Origin: Catellatospora sp. IY07-71
GTDB taxonomy: Bacteria > Actinomycetota > Actinomycetes > Mycobacteriales > Micromonosporaceae
DNA length: 64,000 nucleotides
Assembly (NCBI RefSeq): GCF_018326265.1
Contig: NZ_AP023360.1
Span: 7,871,001 to 7,935,000 of the forward strand
Direction: 5' to 3'
A program made the position numbers and the translations under genes. This document shows positions 53,684-62,499 of the stretch, one piece after another. Positions within the stretch are counted from its first letter, which is position 1. Each line of letters begins with the position of its first letter. The notes under the pieces are model-generated. The model searched no databases, was not told the DNA's origin, and worked only from the letters and a program-made list of their open reading frames with translations.

Positions 53684-55098
53684 CCTCGCCCGCGCACCCG
53701 CCCGAGCCGGCCACCGGCGCGGCAACCCCCGCGCCGCGCACCCCTGACCCGGTGCCCGCCCCCGGCGCGCCGCCGGCCGGCGGGCCGCTGATGATCGCGC
53801 GGCAGCGGCTGCACCCGCTGAGCCCCGTGCTCAAGAGCGTGCGCACGCTGATCATCGTCATCGCCGCGGTGTCCTGGCGCGGCCTGCAGAACCTCGGCAC
53901 GAAGAACTACGCCCTGGCCGTGCTCGGCCTGCTGGTGCTCGTCCTGCTCTACTCGGCCGTGGCCTGGCGGTTCACCGGCTACCAGGTGGTCGGCCGGGAG
54001 CTGCGCATCCACGAGGGCGTGCTGTTCCGGCGCACCCGCGCGGTGCCGCTGGAGCGGCTGCAGTCCATCGAAGTGGTGCAGCCGGTGCTGGCCCGGCTCG
54101 CGGGCCTGGCCGAGCTGCGGCTGGACGTGGCGGGCGCGGCCAAGTCCGAGGCCCCGCTGGCGTTCCTGCCGCTGGCCGAGGCCACCGCGCTGCGCGGCCG
54201 CCTGCTCGCCCTCACCGCCCGCACTCCGGCCCCGGCCGAGACAGCCGGGGAACCCGCGGCCGAGCAGCCCGACGAGCCCGACATCCACCGGGTCGACGAC
54301 AACGACGTGGTGGTCAGCCAGTTCCTCACCCCGCCGGTGATGTTCACCCCGCTGGCCGTGCTCTACATCGTCGGCCAGCTCATGCTGAACAGCGACTTCG
54401 GCATCTTCGCCATCGCGAGCATGGCCACCGCCGTGGCCGGCACCATCGGCGCGCCGGTGATGCGCATCCTGAACTTCTGGAACTTCCGGCTGGGCCGCAC
54501 CGACGACGGCCGCCTGCGCATCCGGCACGGACTGCTGGAGACGCGCAGCCAGCTGGTGGCCCCACGGCGCATCCAGTCGCTGACCGTCACCTGGCCGCTG
54601 CTGTGGCGCGGCAAGGGCTGGCTGCGGGTCACCCTCGCCGTGGCCGGGCAGAACAGCGCGGTGAACGCCGACGGCCAGCGCAGCCGCGCCGAGACCGACC
54701 GGCTGCTGCCGGTGGCCACCCTGGAGACCGCCCGTGCCCTGGTCCCGCTGGCGGTGCCGGGCATCGACCTCGGGGCGCTGCCGCTGTCGCCGGTCCCGGC
54801 CCGTGCCGTCTGGCTCGCCCCGCTGCGGCACCGGGTGCTGGCCGCGGGGCTCACCGACGCCGGGTTCGCCGCCGTGGACGGGCTGACCACCCGCCAGCTG
54901 ACCGTGGTGCCGTACGCCCGCATCCAGAGCGTCCGCGTGGTGCAGGGACCGTGGCAGCGCCGCCTGGACCTGGCCACGGTATACGTCGACGTGGCCGGCG
55001 CGACCCCGGCCGCCGCCGTGCACCGCCCGCTCGCGGAGGCTTTCGGCTGGGCCGGTGAACTCACCGAGCGCGCTCGCGCCGCCCGCGCGGATGTATAA
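53680..55098 (+). CDS. Bacterial PH-domain membrane protein (YdbT-like)
   Basis: Protein of 472 residues with three bPH2-type domains: VVGRELRIHEGVLFRRTRAVPLERLQSIEVVQP near 105, LRIRHGLLETRSQLVAPRRIQSLTV near 280 and VDGLTTRQLTVVPYARIQSVRV near 400, each preceded by a hydrophobic pair of helices. The N-terminal 40 residues are Pro/Ala-rich. Coupled to the preceding single-PH gene. Its TAA stop is the centre of the left arm of a perfect palindrome. Confidence 0.92.
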   Translation: MTSPAHPPEPATGAATPAPRTPDPVPAPGAPPAGGPLMIARQRLHPLSPVLKSVRTLIIVIAAVSWRGLQNLGTKNYALAVLGLLVLVLLYSAVAWRFTGYQVVGRELRIHEGVLFRRTRAVPLERLQSIEVVQPVLARLAGLAELRLDVAGAAKSEAPLAFLPLAEATALRGRLLALTARTPAPAETAGEPAAEQPDEPDIHRVDDNDVVVSQFLTPPVMFTPLAVLYIVGQLMLNSDFGIFAIASMATAVAGTIGAPVMRILNFWNFRLGRTDDGRLRIRHGLLETRSQLVAPRRIQSLTVTWPLLWRGKGWLRVTLAVAGQNSAVNADGQRSRAETDRLLPVATLETARALVPLAVPGIDLGALPLSPVPARAVWLAPLRHRVLAAGLTDAGFAAVDGLTTRQLTVVPYARIQSVRVVQGPWQRRLDLATVYVDVAGATPAAAVHRPLAEAFGWAGELTERARAARADV

Positions 55099-55130
55099 GT
55101 CGACTTACTATAAGTCGACTTATACATCCG
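55088..55130. repeat. Perfect 20-bp palindrome over stop codon, with tandem TAAGTCGACTTA
   Basis: Arms 55088-55107 and 55111-55130 are perfectly inverted with CTA between. Each arm contains TAAGTCGACTTA (55096-55107 and 55111-55122), itself a perfect 12-bp palindrome, so the region also looks like two tandem operator sites 15 bp apart. It includes the stop codon of the PH gene and ends one base before the GGAG of the SPOR-like gene. Confidence 0.9.
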
Positions 55131-55138
55131 GGAGCGAG

Positions 55139-55321
55139 GTGAAACCGTTGCCGCCGAACGACGGAGCCGGACCCGACCGCCCCTGGGTGGTGTGGCGGCA
55201 GGACGACAACGGCAACCGTTACGAGATGCGCCGGTGTGCCACCCGCGAGGAGGCCGAGGCGCTGGCCGCCGAGTTCGAGGCGCGCGGGCACAAGCAGCTC
55301 TACTGGGTCGCCGCCGCCTAA
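55139..55321 (+). CDS. Small SPOR-domain-like protein
   Basis: Protein of 60 residues: Pro-rich start, then WVVWRQDDNGNRYEMRRCATREEAEALAAEFEARGH and QLYWV end, which fits the short actinobacterial SPOR-annotated proteins. It has no signal peptide or membrane helix, so peptidoglycan binding is doubtful. GTG with GGAG four bases upstream, directly after the palindrome. Overlaps the convergent gene by four bases. Confidence 0.78.
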   Translation: MKPLPPNDGAGPDRPWVVWRQDDNGNRYEMRRCATREEAEALAAEFEARGHKQLYWVAAA

Positions 55322-55938
55322 CGCAGGTCGATCGGCTGCAGACCGACGCGCACGAGCCGGATCCGGCCGCCGAGGTCGCGAGCGAGCACCGGCACCCCTC
55401 GCGAGCGCGCCGGGCGGACCTCGAACAGCACGTTGCGCTCGTGCACGTCGCGGTAGTGCCGCCGGTAGCGGGCGTACCGGCCGCCCAGCACCAGCCGCAG
55501 GTACGCGGTGAGCGGGGCGTCCAGCGGGGAGGGCCGGTCGGGGCGCCAGCGGAAACGCGCCCACTCGTGCCCGTACACCCATTGCCTGGCCTTGACCAGG
55601 CCGGTGAAGCGCAGGCCGATGGTCGCACCGGGCGACTTCGGCACCCCCGACAGTCCCGGCACGCGGTGGTCGCCGAAGTAGGCCCCGCCGACGAAGCGCC
55701 CGTTGAGGTAGGTGCGCTCGTCGAGGACCTCCAGCACGAACATGCGCCCGGCGCCGTCGCGCACCCCGAAGCAGGCCTTCTCCTCGCCCGCCCCCAGGTA
55801 GACGCAGCGCCACTGCGGGTCAGGGAAGCGCAGCAGGCGCCCGTCGTAGGCCGCCGCCCGGATCGTCGTCGCATGGTCGCCGTCCAGCGCGCCAGCGGCG
55901 GTCACCGCCAGCCGCTCCCCGTCGAAGTCGACGAGCAT
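55318..55938 (-). CDS. Conserved hypothetical protein, 206 residues
   Basis: Soluble mixed alpha/beta protein. Residues 1-60 form repeated short strands (LVDFDGERLAVTAAGA, RCVYLGAGEEKACFGVRDGAG); residues 60-200 are rich in Arg and Tyr (RQWVYGHEWARFRWRP, RYARYRRHYRDVHERNV). I recognise no domain. The ATG at 55938 is six bases after TAGGAT; a GTG at 55944 is too close to that box. Confidence 0.72.
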   Translation of the reverse strand: MLVDFDGERLAVTAAGALDGDHATTIRAAAYDGRLLRFPDPQWRCVYLGAGEEKACFGVRDGAGRMFVLEVLDERTYLNGRFVGGAYFGDHRVPGLSGVPKSPGATIGLRFTGLVKARQWVYGHEWARFRWRPDRPSPLDAPLTAYLRLVLGGRYARYRRHYRDVHERNVLFEVRPARSRGVPVLARDLGGRIRLVRVGLQPIDLR

Positions 55939-55944
55939 CGACAC

Positions 55945-55950
55945 ATCCTA
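55945..55950 (-). promoter_or_regulatory. -10 box TAGGAT
   Basis: Minus-strand TAGGAT ends six bases before ATG 55938; decides the start codon. Confidence 0.45.
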
Positions 55951-55986
55951 GAGCCCTCTCCGCTCCGCGCCGAGCGGTCGCGAATT

Positions 55987-56043
55987 CCGTAAGAGTTGCG
56001 GCCTGAAGCGTTTGCGGAGGGCGCGACTCCGTAAGAGTTACGG
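55987..56043. repeat. Two direct copies of a 15-bp palindrome
   Basis: CCGTAAGAGTTGCGG (55987-56001) and CCGTAAGAGTTACGG (56029-56043); the second is a perfect CCGTAA/TTACGG inverted repeat. They are 42 bases apart (four helical turns) between two divergent promoters, so they could be operators or a dispersed repeat. Confidence 0.7.
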
Positions 56044-56092
56044 CGGCGGAACGGGCGCGACGGCGATGCGTGCGGGGGCCGGGGTGAGGGCC

Positions 56093-56098
56093 TACGCT
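56093..56098 (+). promoter_or_regulatory. -10 box TACGCT of thioesterase operon
   Basis: TACGCT, seven bases, then ATG 56106; no Shine-Dalgarno. Confidence 0.5.
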
Positions 56099-56105
56099 GT
56101 GGCCC

Positions 56106-56492
56106 ATGGTGCAGCAGCTCACTGCGGGGTTGACGGCGAAGGTTCAGTTGACGGTGAGTGACGCGGACACGGCGCAGGCGCTGGGCTCGGGCGACGTCCC
56201 GGTGCTGGGCACCCCGCGGGTGATCGCGCTGGCGGAGGCGGCCACCGTGGCGGCCACCGCGCGGGTGCTGGAGTCGGGACAGACCACGGTCGGGGTACGC
56301 GTCGAGCTGGATCACCGGTCCGCGACCCCGGTAGGCCGTAGCGTGGTGGCGGAGGCGCTGCTGACGAAGGTCGACGGCCGCCGGCTCACCTTCGAGGTGA
56401 CCGTGCGCGACGGCGACACCGTCGCGGCGGAGGGTCGGGTAGAGCGGGTCCTGGTGGACCGGCACCGGTTCGTGGAGAAGGCGACTGGCTGA
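56106..56492 (+). CDS. Hotdog-fold thioesterase (FlK-like)
   Basis: Acyl-CoA thioesterase-like protein of 128 residues, resembling fluoroacetyl-CoA thioesterase FlK and its relatives: VLGTPRVIALAEAATVAATA carries the catalytic-type Glu helix, TTVGVRVELDHRSATPVG the active-site His region. The fluoroacetate-specific role should not be assumed; most members are of unknown substrate. The stop overlaps the next ATG by one base. Confidence 0.87.
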   Translation: MVQQLTAGLTAKVQLTVSDADTAQALGSGDVPVLGTPRVIALAEAATVAATARVLESGQTTVGVRVELDHRSATPVGRSVVAEALLTKVDGRRLTFEVTVRDGDTVAAEGRVERVLVDRHRFVEKATG

Positions 56493-57343
56493 TGACGGAG
56501 TTCACCGAGATCGCCGACGGGGTGCATGTGCTGGTGTACCCGTACCTGCGGGTCAACTGCACGCTGATCACCGGGGAGACGGGCGCGCTGCTGGTGGACA
56601 CGCTGTCCACCGGGACGCAGGCGCGCGAGCTGCACGAGGCGGTGCTGCGGGTGACCACCAAGCCGCTGGGCATCGTGAACACGCACTTCCACTTCGACCA
56701 CTGCTTCGGCAACGCGACGCTGGCCGGGCCCGCCACCCCGATCTGGGGCCACCAGGAGTGCGCGCGCGAGCTGCGCGAGAACGGCCTGGCCTGGCAGCGC
56801 GTCTGGGAGCAGGAGCTGCTCGGCGACGACGAGCGGATCGCGCGCGAGGTGGGCCTGACCGAGATCAAGCCGCCGAACACCGAGGTGGCCCGCGAGGATC
56901 TGATCGACATCGGCGGGCGGCTGGTCAAGGTGTCCTGGCACGGCCGCGGCCACACCGCCGGCGACCTGGTGGTACGCGTCGACGACGTGCTCGTCGCCGG
57001 GGACCTGGTAGAGGAGGGCGCCCCGCCCGGCTTCGCCGACGCGTTCCCGCTGGACTGGCCGGAGACGCTGCGTGCGCTGGCCGTGGCGGCGGGGCCGGAC
57101 ACGGTGGTGGTGCCGGGGCACGGCGAGATCGTCGACGCCGAGTTCCTGAACATCGCGCACGACGAGCTGGCCGCGCTGGACTGGCTGATCCGGGAGGCGC
57201 ACGGCGACGGCGGGGACGTGGCGAAGGTTGCCGCGGCCAGCTCGCTAAGCCGCTGGGGCGCCGCCGGGCAGCGCGAGGCCGAGCACGCGGTGCGGCGTGG
57301 CTACGCCCAGCTGGACGCGGCCACGCCGAACGTGCTCAGCTGA
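56492..57343 (+). CDS. Metallo-beta-lactamase fold hydrolase
   Basis: MBL-fold protein of 283 residues. The metal motif is THFHFDHCFGN near residue 65, further ligands in SWHGRGHTAGDLVV near 150 and VAGDLVEEG near 168, and VVPGHGEIVD near 210. A substrate linked to acyl thioesters is possible from its coupling to the thioesterase gene. The 3' end overlaps the convergent gene by eight bases. Confidence 0.92.
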   Translation: MTEFTEIADGVHVLVYPYLRVNCTLITGETGALLVDTLSTGTQARELHEAVLRVTTKPLGIVNTHFHFDHCFGNATLAGPATPIWGHQECARELRENGLAWQRVWEQELLGDDERIAREVGLTEIKPPNTEVAREDLIDIGGRLVKVSWHGRGHTAGDLVVRVDDVLVAGDLVEEGAPPGFADAFPLDWPETLRALAVAAGPDTVVVPGHGEIVDAEFLNIAHDELAALDWLIREAHGDGGDVAKVAAASSLSRWGAAGQREAEHAVRRGYAQLDAATPNVLS

Positions 57344-57923
57344 TCGCGTAGCCGCGCTTGAGCAGCTGGTACGCGTCGCCCTTGAGGCCCTTGTCGTCGG
57401 GCACGGCGAAGTCCACCGCGTCGGCGATCCGGTTGATGGTGCAGAAGATGCCGCAGACGTGGATCACGTCGCGCACGCCCTGCTCGGTGACGCCGTGGGC
57501 GTACGCCGCCTCGATGTGCTCCGGGCCGACCTCGGCCGGCCGCAGCGTGAGCACCTCCAGCAGCGCGAACGCGGCCCGCAGCGCCGGGCGCAGCGGGGCG
57601 GTGCGCCAGTCGGCGAGCGCCGCGGCGGTCACGTCCGGCCCGAGCGTCACGTCCGCGATCGCGGCGTGGCTGCCCTCGCAGAAGCGGCACTGGTTGAGGT
57701 GCGACACGAAGGCGGCCATCAGCTCGCGCTCGCCGACGCTCCACTCCGACGGGCCGCGCAGCACCTGGTGCACCCAGTCGGTGAACGGCTCGCCGAAGAA
57801 CTCCCGGCGGTAGTGCAGGATCTTCAGGATGTCGGCCGGCGGGCGGCCGCTGGCCAGCCGGATGATCTTCAGTTTGACCCGGTCGCTGAAGCGCCAGGAC
57901 CGGCTCAGGCTAGGCAGCCGCAC
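57336..57923 (-). CDS. AhpD-like carboxymuconolactone decarboxylase family protein
   Basis: Protein of 195 residues with the AhpD-type redox motif in NQCRFCEGSHAA near residue 79 (CxxC followed by His), in the peroxidase-related group. The N-terminal FGEPFTDWVHQVLRGPSEW and the VIHVCGIFCTINRIADAVDF helix are typical. Likely a thiol peroxidase or disulfide reductase. Its start overlaps the preceding gene by 14 bases. Confidence 0.9.
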   Translation of the reverse strand: MRLPSLSRSWRFSDRVKLKIIRLASGRPPADILKILHYRREFFGEPFTDWVHQVLRGPSEWSVGERELMAAFVSHLNQCRFCEGSHAAIADVTLGPDVTAAALADWRTAPLRPALRAAFALLEVLTLRPAEVGPEHIEAAYAHGVTEQGVRDVIHVCGIFCTINRIADAVDFAVPDDKGLKGDAYQLLKRGYAIS

Positions 57924-58371
57924 GCCGCACCTCCGCCTGCGCCGCGACCGGCGTCGCCTGCACGGCGGCCGGCATGGTCTGCGTCGGCACGACGCCGGTG
58001 CGCACAGAGCCCGTGGGCGGTGCGCCTGCCGCGCGCCGGGCCTCGGCCCGCGCCAGCGCCGCCAGTCCCGCGTCGACCCGGCGGCCGCCCGCGCCCAGCG
58101 CCACCGCCACGGTCAGCTCGTAGACCTGGTCCTCGACCCAGCCGACCGCCAGCAGCTCGCGCACCTGGTCGTCGGTGCTGCGCCAGGCGTGCTCGCGCAG
58201 CGTCTCCACGTACTCGCGCAGTTCCTGGTTGAGCTCTTCGACCTTCGCCTCGGCGACTGCGTGCCGCACGCGCGACGGCGTCGATCCGGGACCGTCCAGC
58301 ACCGCGTGGCGCAGCGTGGCCAGCAGGGCCTCGGCGGTCTTCTCGTTGTCGTTTTGAGGATGCAGGGGCAC
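57910..58371 (-). CDS. Hypothetical helical protein in AhpD-like operon
   Basis: Protein of 153 residues. The first 75 residues are helical and acidic (AVAEAKVEELNQELREYVETL, STDDQVRELLAVGWVEDQVYEL), the rest Ala/Pro/Arg-rich and probably disordered. Not recognised; the position suggests a helper of the AhpD-like enzyme. GTG start six bases after TAAGGT, where TAA is the stop of the preceding gene. Confidence 0.75.
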   Translation of the reverse strand: MPLHPQNDNEKTAEALLATLRHAVLDGPGSTPSRVRHAVAEAKVEELNQELREYVETLREHAWRSTDDQVRELLAVGWVEDQVYELTVAVALGAGGRRVDAGLAALARAEARRAAGAPPTGSVRTGVVPTQTMPAAVQATPVAAQAEVRRAAA

Positions 58372-58377
58372 GAAGGC

Positions 58378-58383
58378 ACCTTA
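58378..58383 (-). promoter_or_regulatory. -10 box TAAGGT formed with upstream stop codon
   Basis: Minus-strand TAAGGT ends six bases before GTG 58371; its first three bases are the TAA stop of the upstream gene. Confidence 0.45.
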
Positions 58384-58866
58384 GGCCGCGTACGCCGTAT
58401 TTACTAGATCCAACCAGCCCGCTGCGTCCCACGGCACACCGTTGGCACCCAGCGCTGCCTGCAGATTCGGTAACGCGGGGGTGAACGGCAGTCCGAACAG
58501 GACATCGGCCGGCCCGTCCGCGCGCGGCCGCGCGTCGGCGTCGTCGCAGATCAGGATGGACGTCTGCGGACCGCACACGAGCAGCACCGCCCCGTCACCC
58601 ATCGAACGCAGTCGACGCGCGGGGCGCAGCGGCGGCACGGGCCCGTAGAGCGCGGCCGCGTCGGCGCCCGACAGCACGGTCAGGTCGGCCCGGCGCACGA
58701 ACTCCTCGGCCACCTCGCGCAGCCAGGGCAGCGCGGCCTCCGGCGCCTCGGCGGCGTCGGCGTGGAACAGCCGCGAGGGCCCCGGCGTGCGCCAGAGCCC
58801 TCGGGCCGAGACGAGCGCATCCGGTCTGACCAGGGACGACACTCCACACAGGATCGCCCGCTCCAT
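58381..58866 (-). CDS. Hypothetical protein, 161 residues
   Basis: Soluble protein starting MERAILCGVSSLVRPDALV; two short alpha/beta halves (PWLREVAEEFVRRADLTVLSG, GAVLLVCGPQTSILICDDA) and a helical end. No family recognised. ATG 58866 with GGAGG four bases upstream. Nine bases before the next gene, so first of a three-gene operon with the AhpD-like gene. Confidence 0.7.
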   Translation of the reverse strand: MERAILCGVSSLVRPDALVSARGLWRTPGPSRLFHADAAEAPEAALPWLREVAEEFVRRADLTVLSGADAAALYGPVPPLRPARRLRSMGDGAVLLVCGPQTSILICDDADARPRADGPADVLFGLPFTPALPNLQAALGANGVPWDAAGWLDLVNTAYAA

Positions 58867-58936
58867 CGCGCCTCCCCGAACCGCTCCGCCCGCGACGGCG
58901 GTGGATGTCAGGGAAAGCATGTCACGGCGTTAACGG

Positions 58937-60952
58937 TCAGGAAACCATCGAGCCGACGACGGGTTTCGTCAGCAGCGCCGAGGCGTTGCGGCCGATCCCG
59001 GGGTCCAGGGTGCGGGCCACGAAGATGGAGTGCCAGACGCAGAACACCAGCACCGTCCAGATCTTGCGGGAGTGGTCCGCCGTCCCGGCCCGGTGCTCCT
59101 TGAGCAGGCCGTCCACATACGTCAGGTCGAGCAGGTCGTCGGCGCCGGAGGTGTGCAGGATCTCCCGCGCCCAGTCGAACATCTCGCCGGCCAGCCACAC
59201 CCGGGTCGGCGTGGGGAAGCCGAGCTTCGGCCGGTTGACGATGGCCGGCGGCACCACCTGCTCCAGCGCCTTACGCAGCGCGTACTTGGTGGCGTGCGAG
59301 CGCGGCGGCACCTTGAACTCCTGCGGGATGCGCGCGGCGATCGCGAACACCTCGCGGTCCAGGAACGGCACCCGCAGCTCCAGCGAGTGCGCCATGGACA
59401 TGCGGTCGGCCTTGACCAGGATGTCGCCGCGCAGCCAGGTGTGGATGTCGACGTACTGCATGGTCGCCACCTCGTCCAGGCCGTCGGCGGCGGCCTCGGC
59501 GAAGTACGGCGCGGTCACGTCGGTGAATCGGGCCGCGGCGTCGGCGGCGTCCTTGCGGCGCAGCAGGCGGCGGATCTCGGCGTCGTCGGTGAAGATGCGC
59601 GAGTTGCCGCTGAAGCGTGAGGTCAGCGGCGTGGTGCCGCGTTCGAGGTAGCTCTTGCCGCGCACGCCGTGCGGGATGGCCTTGGAGATCGCCCGCAGGC
59701 CGCGCTGGAACGGGTCCGGCAGCCGCGTCACGGGGGCCAGCGACAGCGGCTCGCGGTAGATGGCGTACCCGCCGAAGAACTCGTCCGCGCCCTCGCCGGA
59801 CAGCACCACCGTGACGTGCTCCGCCGCGGTCTTGGCGACGTGGTAGAGCGGCACCAGCGACGGGTCGGCGACCGGGTCGTCCAGGTGCCAGACGATGCGC
59901 GGCAGCGCGTCCATCATGTCCTGCGCACCGATCTTGGTGGGGATCGTGGTCACCCCGAGCTGCCGCGCCGAGTCCTGGGCCACGTCGATCTCGGAGTACC
60001 CGGCCACGTCGTAACCGACCGTGAAGGTCAGGATGTCCGGGTTCCACTCCCGGGCCAGCGCGACCACCGCGGTGGAGTCGATGCCGCTGGACAGGAACGC
60101 GCCGACCGGCACGTCCGAGCGCATGTGCAGGCGCACGCTCTCGCGCAGCGTCTCGCGGATCTCGTCGAACAGCCGCTGCGGGTGCTCGACCGGGGTGGGC
60201 CGCAGCACCGGCCGGAACCAGCGGCGCCGGGTCAGCTCGCCGCCGTTGCGCGGGCCGTCGGCGGGGCCGGGCCGCCAGGTCAGGCACTCCCCCGAGCCGA
60301 TGCGCTCGATCCCGCGGTGCAGCGTGTGCGGCTCCGGCACGTACTGGAAGGTGAGCAGGTGGGACAGCTCCACCGGGCCGAGGCCGGCGTTGCCCGCCGT
60401 CGCGCTGGCCGCGAACGGCAGCAGCGCCTTCTTCTCGCTGGCCAGGAACAGCCCGTCCACGGTGTGCAGGTAGTGCAGCGGCTTGATGCCGAACGGGTCA
60501 CGCGCGCCGAACGCGGCCCGCTCCTGCCGGTCCCAGATCACGAAGGCGAACATGCCCCGCAGCCGGTCCAGCACCGCCTCGCCCCAGTAGTGGTATCCGG
60601 CGACGATGACCTCGCCGTCGCCCTGCGTGGCGAACGTGGCGCCGCAGGTGTCGATCAGCTCCTGGCGCAGCTCGACGTAGTTGTAGATCTCGCCGTTGAA
60701 GGTGAGCAGGTAGCGCGGCTCGGCCGCCTCGGTGCCGTCCGCCTCCGGCGGCGACCAGGGCAGCGGCTCCTTGGAGAACTCGACGTCGATGATGGCCAGC
60801 CGCTTGTGCGCGAAGATCGCGTCGGTGCCGACGACGTCCAGGCCGGTCTCGTCCGGGCCCCGGTGGTGCAGCCGCTCCAGGGCCTCGCGGAGTGGCTCGG
60901 CATACCCGTCGACCGTGCCCTGACTACTGAAAAAGGCCAAAAGTCCGCACAC
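58937..60952 (-). CDS. asnB: Asparagine synthetase (glutamine-hydrolysing)
   Basis: Converts aspartate, glutamine and ATP to asparagine, or an amide-transfer analogue, 671 residues. The Ntn-type glutaminase needs Cys at position 2: the GTG at 60952 gives M-C-GLLAFF, so I chose it over upstream ATGs that would bury the Cys. RLAIIDVEF and FNGEIYNYVELR complete that domain; the synthetase domain has the PP-loop FLSSGIDSTA near 288 and SGEGADEFFGGY near 385. The GTG follows CATGAT by seven bases, with no Shine-Dalgarno. Divergent from pepP. Confidence 0.94.
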   Translation of the reverse strand: MCGLLAFFSSQGTVDGYAEPLREALERLHHRGPDETGLDVVGTDAIFAHKRLAIIDVEFSKEPLPWSPPEADGTEAAEPRYLLTFNGEIYNYVELRQELIDTCGATFATQGDGEVIVAGYHYWGEAVLDRLRGMFAFVIWDRQERAAFGARDPFGIKPLHYLHTVDGLFLASEKKALLPFAASATAGNAGLGPVELSHLLTFQYVPEPHTLHRGIERIGSGECLTWRPGPADGPRNGGELTRRRWFRPVLRPTPVEHPQRLFDEIRETLRESVRLHMRSDVPVGAFLSSGIDSTAVVALAREWNPDILTFTVGYDVAGYSEIDVAQDSARQLGVTTIPTKIGAQDMMDALPRIVWHLDDPVADPSLVPLYHVAKTAAEHVTVVLSGEGADEFFGGYAIYREPLSLAPVTRLPDPFQRGLRAISKAIPHGVRGKSYLERGTTPLTSRFSGNSRIFTDDAEIRRLLRRKDAADAAARFTDVTAPYFAEAAADGLDEVATMQYVDIHTWLRGDILVKADRMSMAHSLELRVPFLDREVFAIAARIPQEFKVPPRSHATKYALRKALEQVVPPAIVNRPKLGFPTPTRVWLAGEMFDWAREILHTSGADDLLDLTYVDGLLKEHRAGTADHSRKIWTVLVFCVWHSIFVARTLDPGIGRNASALLTKPVVGSMVS

Positions 60953-61024
60953 GTGGGCAATCATGCCAGCCACCGGCGGGCGATAGGCTCAGAACACACG
61001 AAGACATTGCTCGGAGGCGGCAAT

Positions 61025-62470
61025 ATGACTGAAGAGAAGAAGGGCACCGAGTCGCACGACCCTGCGTACCCGGAGAAGTTCCTGCAGTTCATGCGCACCG
61101 GATGGAGCGACACCGAGCTCCCGGTGACCCTGCGGGCGGAGGCCCCCAACCACGCCAAGCGCCGCTCGGCGCTGTCCGCGGCGTTCCCCGGCGAGACACT
61201 GGTGATCCCGTCCGGGCACGAGATGGTCCGGGCCAACGACACCGACTTCCCGTACCGTCCCGGCAGCGACTTCGTCTACCTCACCGGCGAGCACGACCCG
61301 GAGAGCGTGCTGGTGCTGCGGCCCAACGGCTCCGGCCACGACGCGGTGCTGTACGTGCGCCCGCGCTCGCCGCGCGACACCGACGAGTTCTTCAAGGACC
61401 GCCGCTACGGCGAGCTGTGGATCGGCCGCCGCCATACGCTGCGCGAGAAGTCCGCCGAGCTGGGCGTCGAGACCGCCCACCTGGACACGCTCGCCGACGT
61501 GCTCGACGACCTCGCGCCGGGCCGCACCCGGGTGCTGCGCGGCCTCGACCCGCACGTGGACAAGCGGGTCCGGGCGACGAACCCGGAGCGCGACCGCGAG
61601 CTGGCCTGGGTCATCTCCGAGATGAAGCTCGTCAAGGACGAGTGGGAGATCGCCCAGCTGCAGGACGCCATCGACGCCACCACCCGCGGCTTCGAGGACG
61701 TCGCCCGGATCATCCCGGCCGACCGGCCGGTCTCCGAGCGCCTCATCGACGGCGTGTTCGGCCTGCGCGCCCGCCACGACGGCAACACCGTCGGCTACAG
61801 CTCCATCGTCGGCGCGGGCGGCAACGCCACCGTGCTGCACTGGATCCGCAACGACGGGCGCGTCACGCCCGGCGAGCTGCTGCTGCTGGACATGGGCGTG
61901 GAGAACCGCAACCTCTACACCGCCGACGTCACCCGGACGCTGCCGGTCAGCGGCACGTTCACCCCGCTGCAGCGGCAGGTGTACGACATCGTGCTGCGCT
62001 CGCAGCAGGCCGGCATGGACTTCATCAAGCCCGGCGTCAAGTTCGCCGACGTGCACACCACCTGCATGCGGGTGCTCGCCGAGGGCCTGCACGAGCTGGG
62101 CATCCTCCCGGTCAGCGTCGACGAGGCGATGTCCAAGGAGTCCACCATCTACCGCCGGTGGACCCTGCACGGCTTCGGCCACATGCTCGGCATCGACGTA
62201 CACGACTGCGCGCACGCCCGCCACGAGAAGTACAAGGACGGCGCCCTCGACGAGGGCTACGTGCTCACCGTCGAGCCCGGCCTCTACTTCCAGCCCGAGG
62301 ACGAGCTGGTCCCCGCCGAACTGCGCGGCATCGGCATCCGCATCGAGGACGACGTCCTGGTCACCAAGACCGGCGCCGTCAACCTGTCGGACGGCCTCCC
62401 CCGCACGGCGGCCGACGTCGAGTCCTGGCTCGCCACCCAGCGCGAGGCCGGCCCCCGCCTCCCCGGCTGA
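61025..62470 (+). CDS. pepP: Aminopeptidase P (Xaa-Pro aminopeptidase)
   Basis: Dimanganese peptidase removing N-terminal residues before proline, 481 residues. N-terminal creatinase-like domain (FPYRPGSDFVYLTGEHDPES) and C-terminal pita-bread domain with metal ligands in LLLDMGVENRNLYTADVTRT (two Asp, near 290-300), HGFGHMLGIDVHD (His near 383), TVEPGLYF (Glu near 418) and IRIEDDVLV (Glu). ATG with GGAGG seven bases upstream; TAGGCT at 60988 is a possible -10. Confidence 0.94.
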   Translation: MTEEKKGTESHDPAYPEKFLQFMRTGWSDTELPVTLRAEAPNHAKRRSALSAAFPGETLVIPSGHEMVRANDTDFPYRPGSDFVYLTGEHDPESVLVLRPNGSGHDAVLYVRPRSPRDTDEFFKDRRYGELWIGRRHTLREKSAELGVETAHLDTLADVLDDLAPGRTRVLRGLDPHVDKRVRATNPERDRELAWVISEMKLVKDEWEIAQLQDAIDATTRGFEDVARIIPADRPVSERLIDGVFGLRARHDGNTVGYSSIVGAGGNATVLHWIRNDGRVTPGELLLLDMGVENRNLYTADVTRTLPVSGTFTPLQRQVYDIVLRSQQAGMDFIKPGVKFADVHTTCMRVLAEGLHELGILPVSVDEAMSKESTIYRRWTLHGFGHMLGIDVHDCAHARHEKYKDGALDEGYVLTVEPGLYFQPEDELVPAELRGIGIRIEDDVLVTKTGAVNLSDGLPRTAADVESWLATQREAGPRLPG

Positions 62471-62499
62471 CCGCGCCCCACGGCCGGGCGGGGTTCCCC

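Noticed and set aside
56106..56492. Fluoroacetate resistance gene
   Set aside because: Only general FlK-like fold similarity is visible; no fluorometabolite genes nearby.
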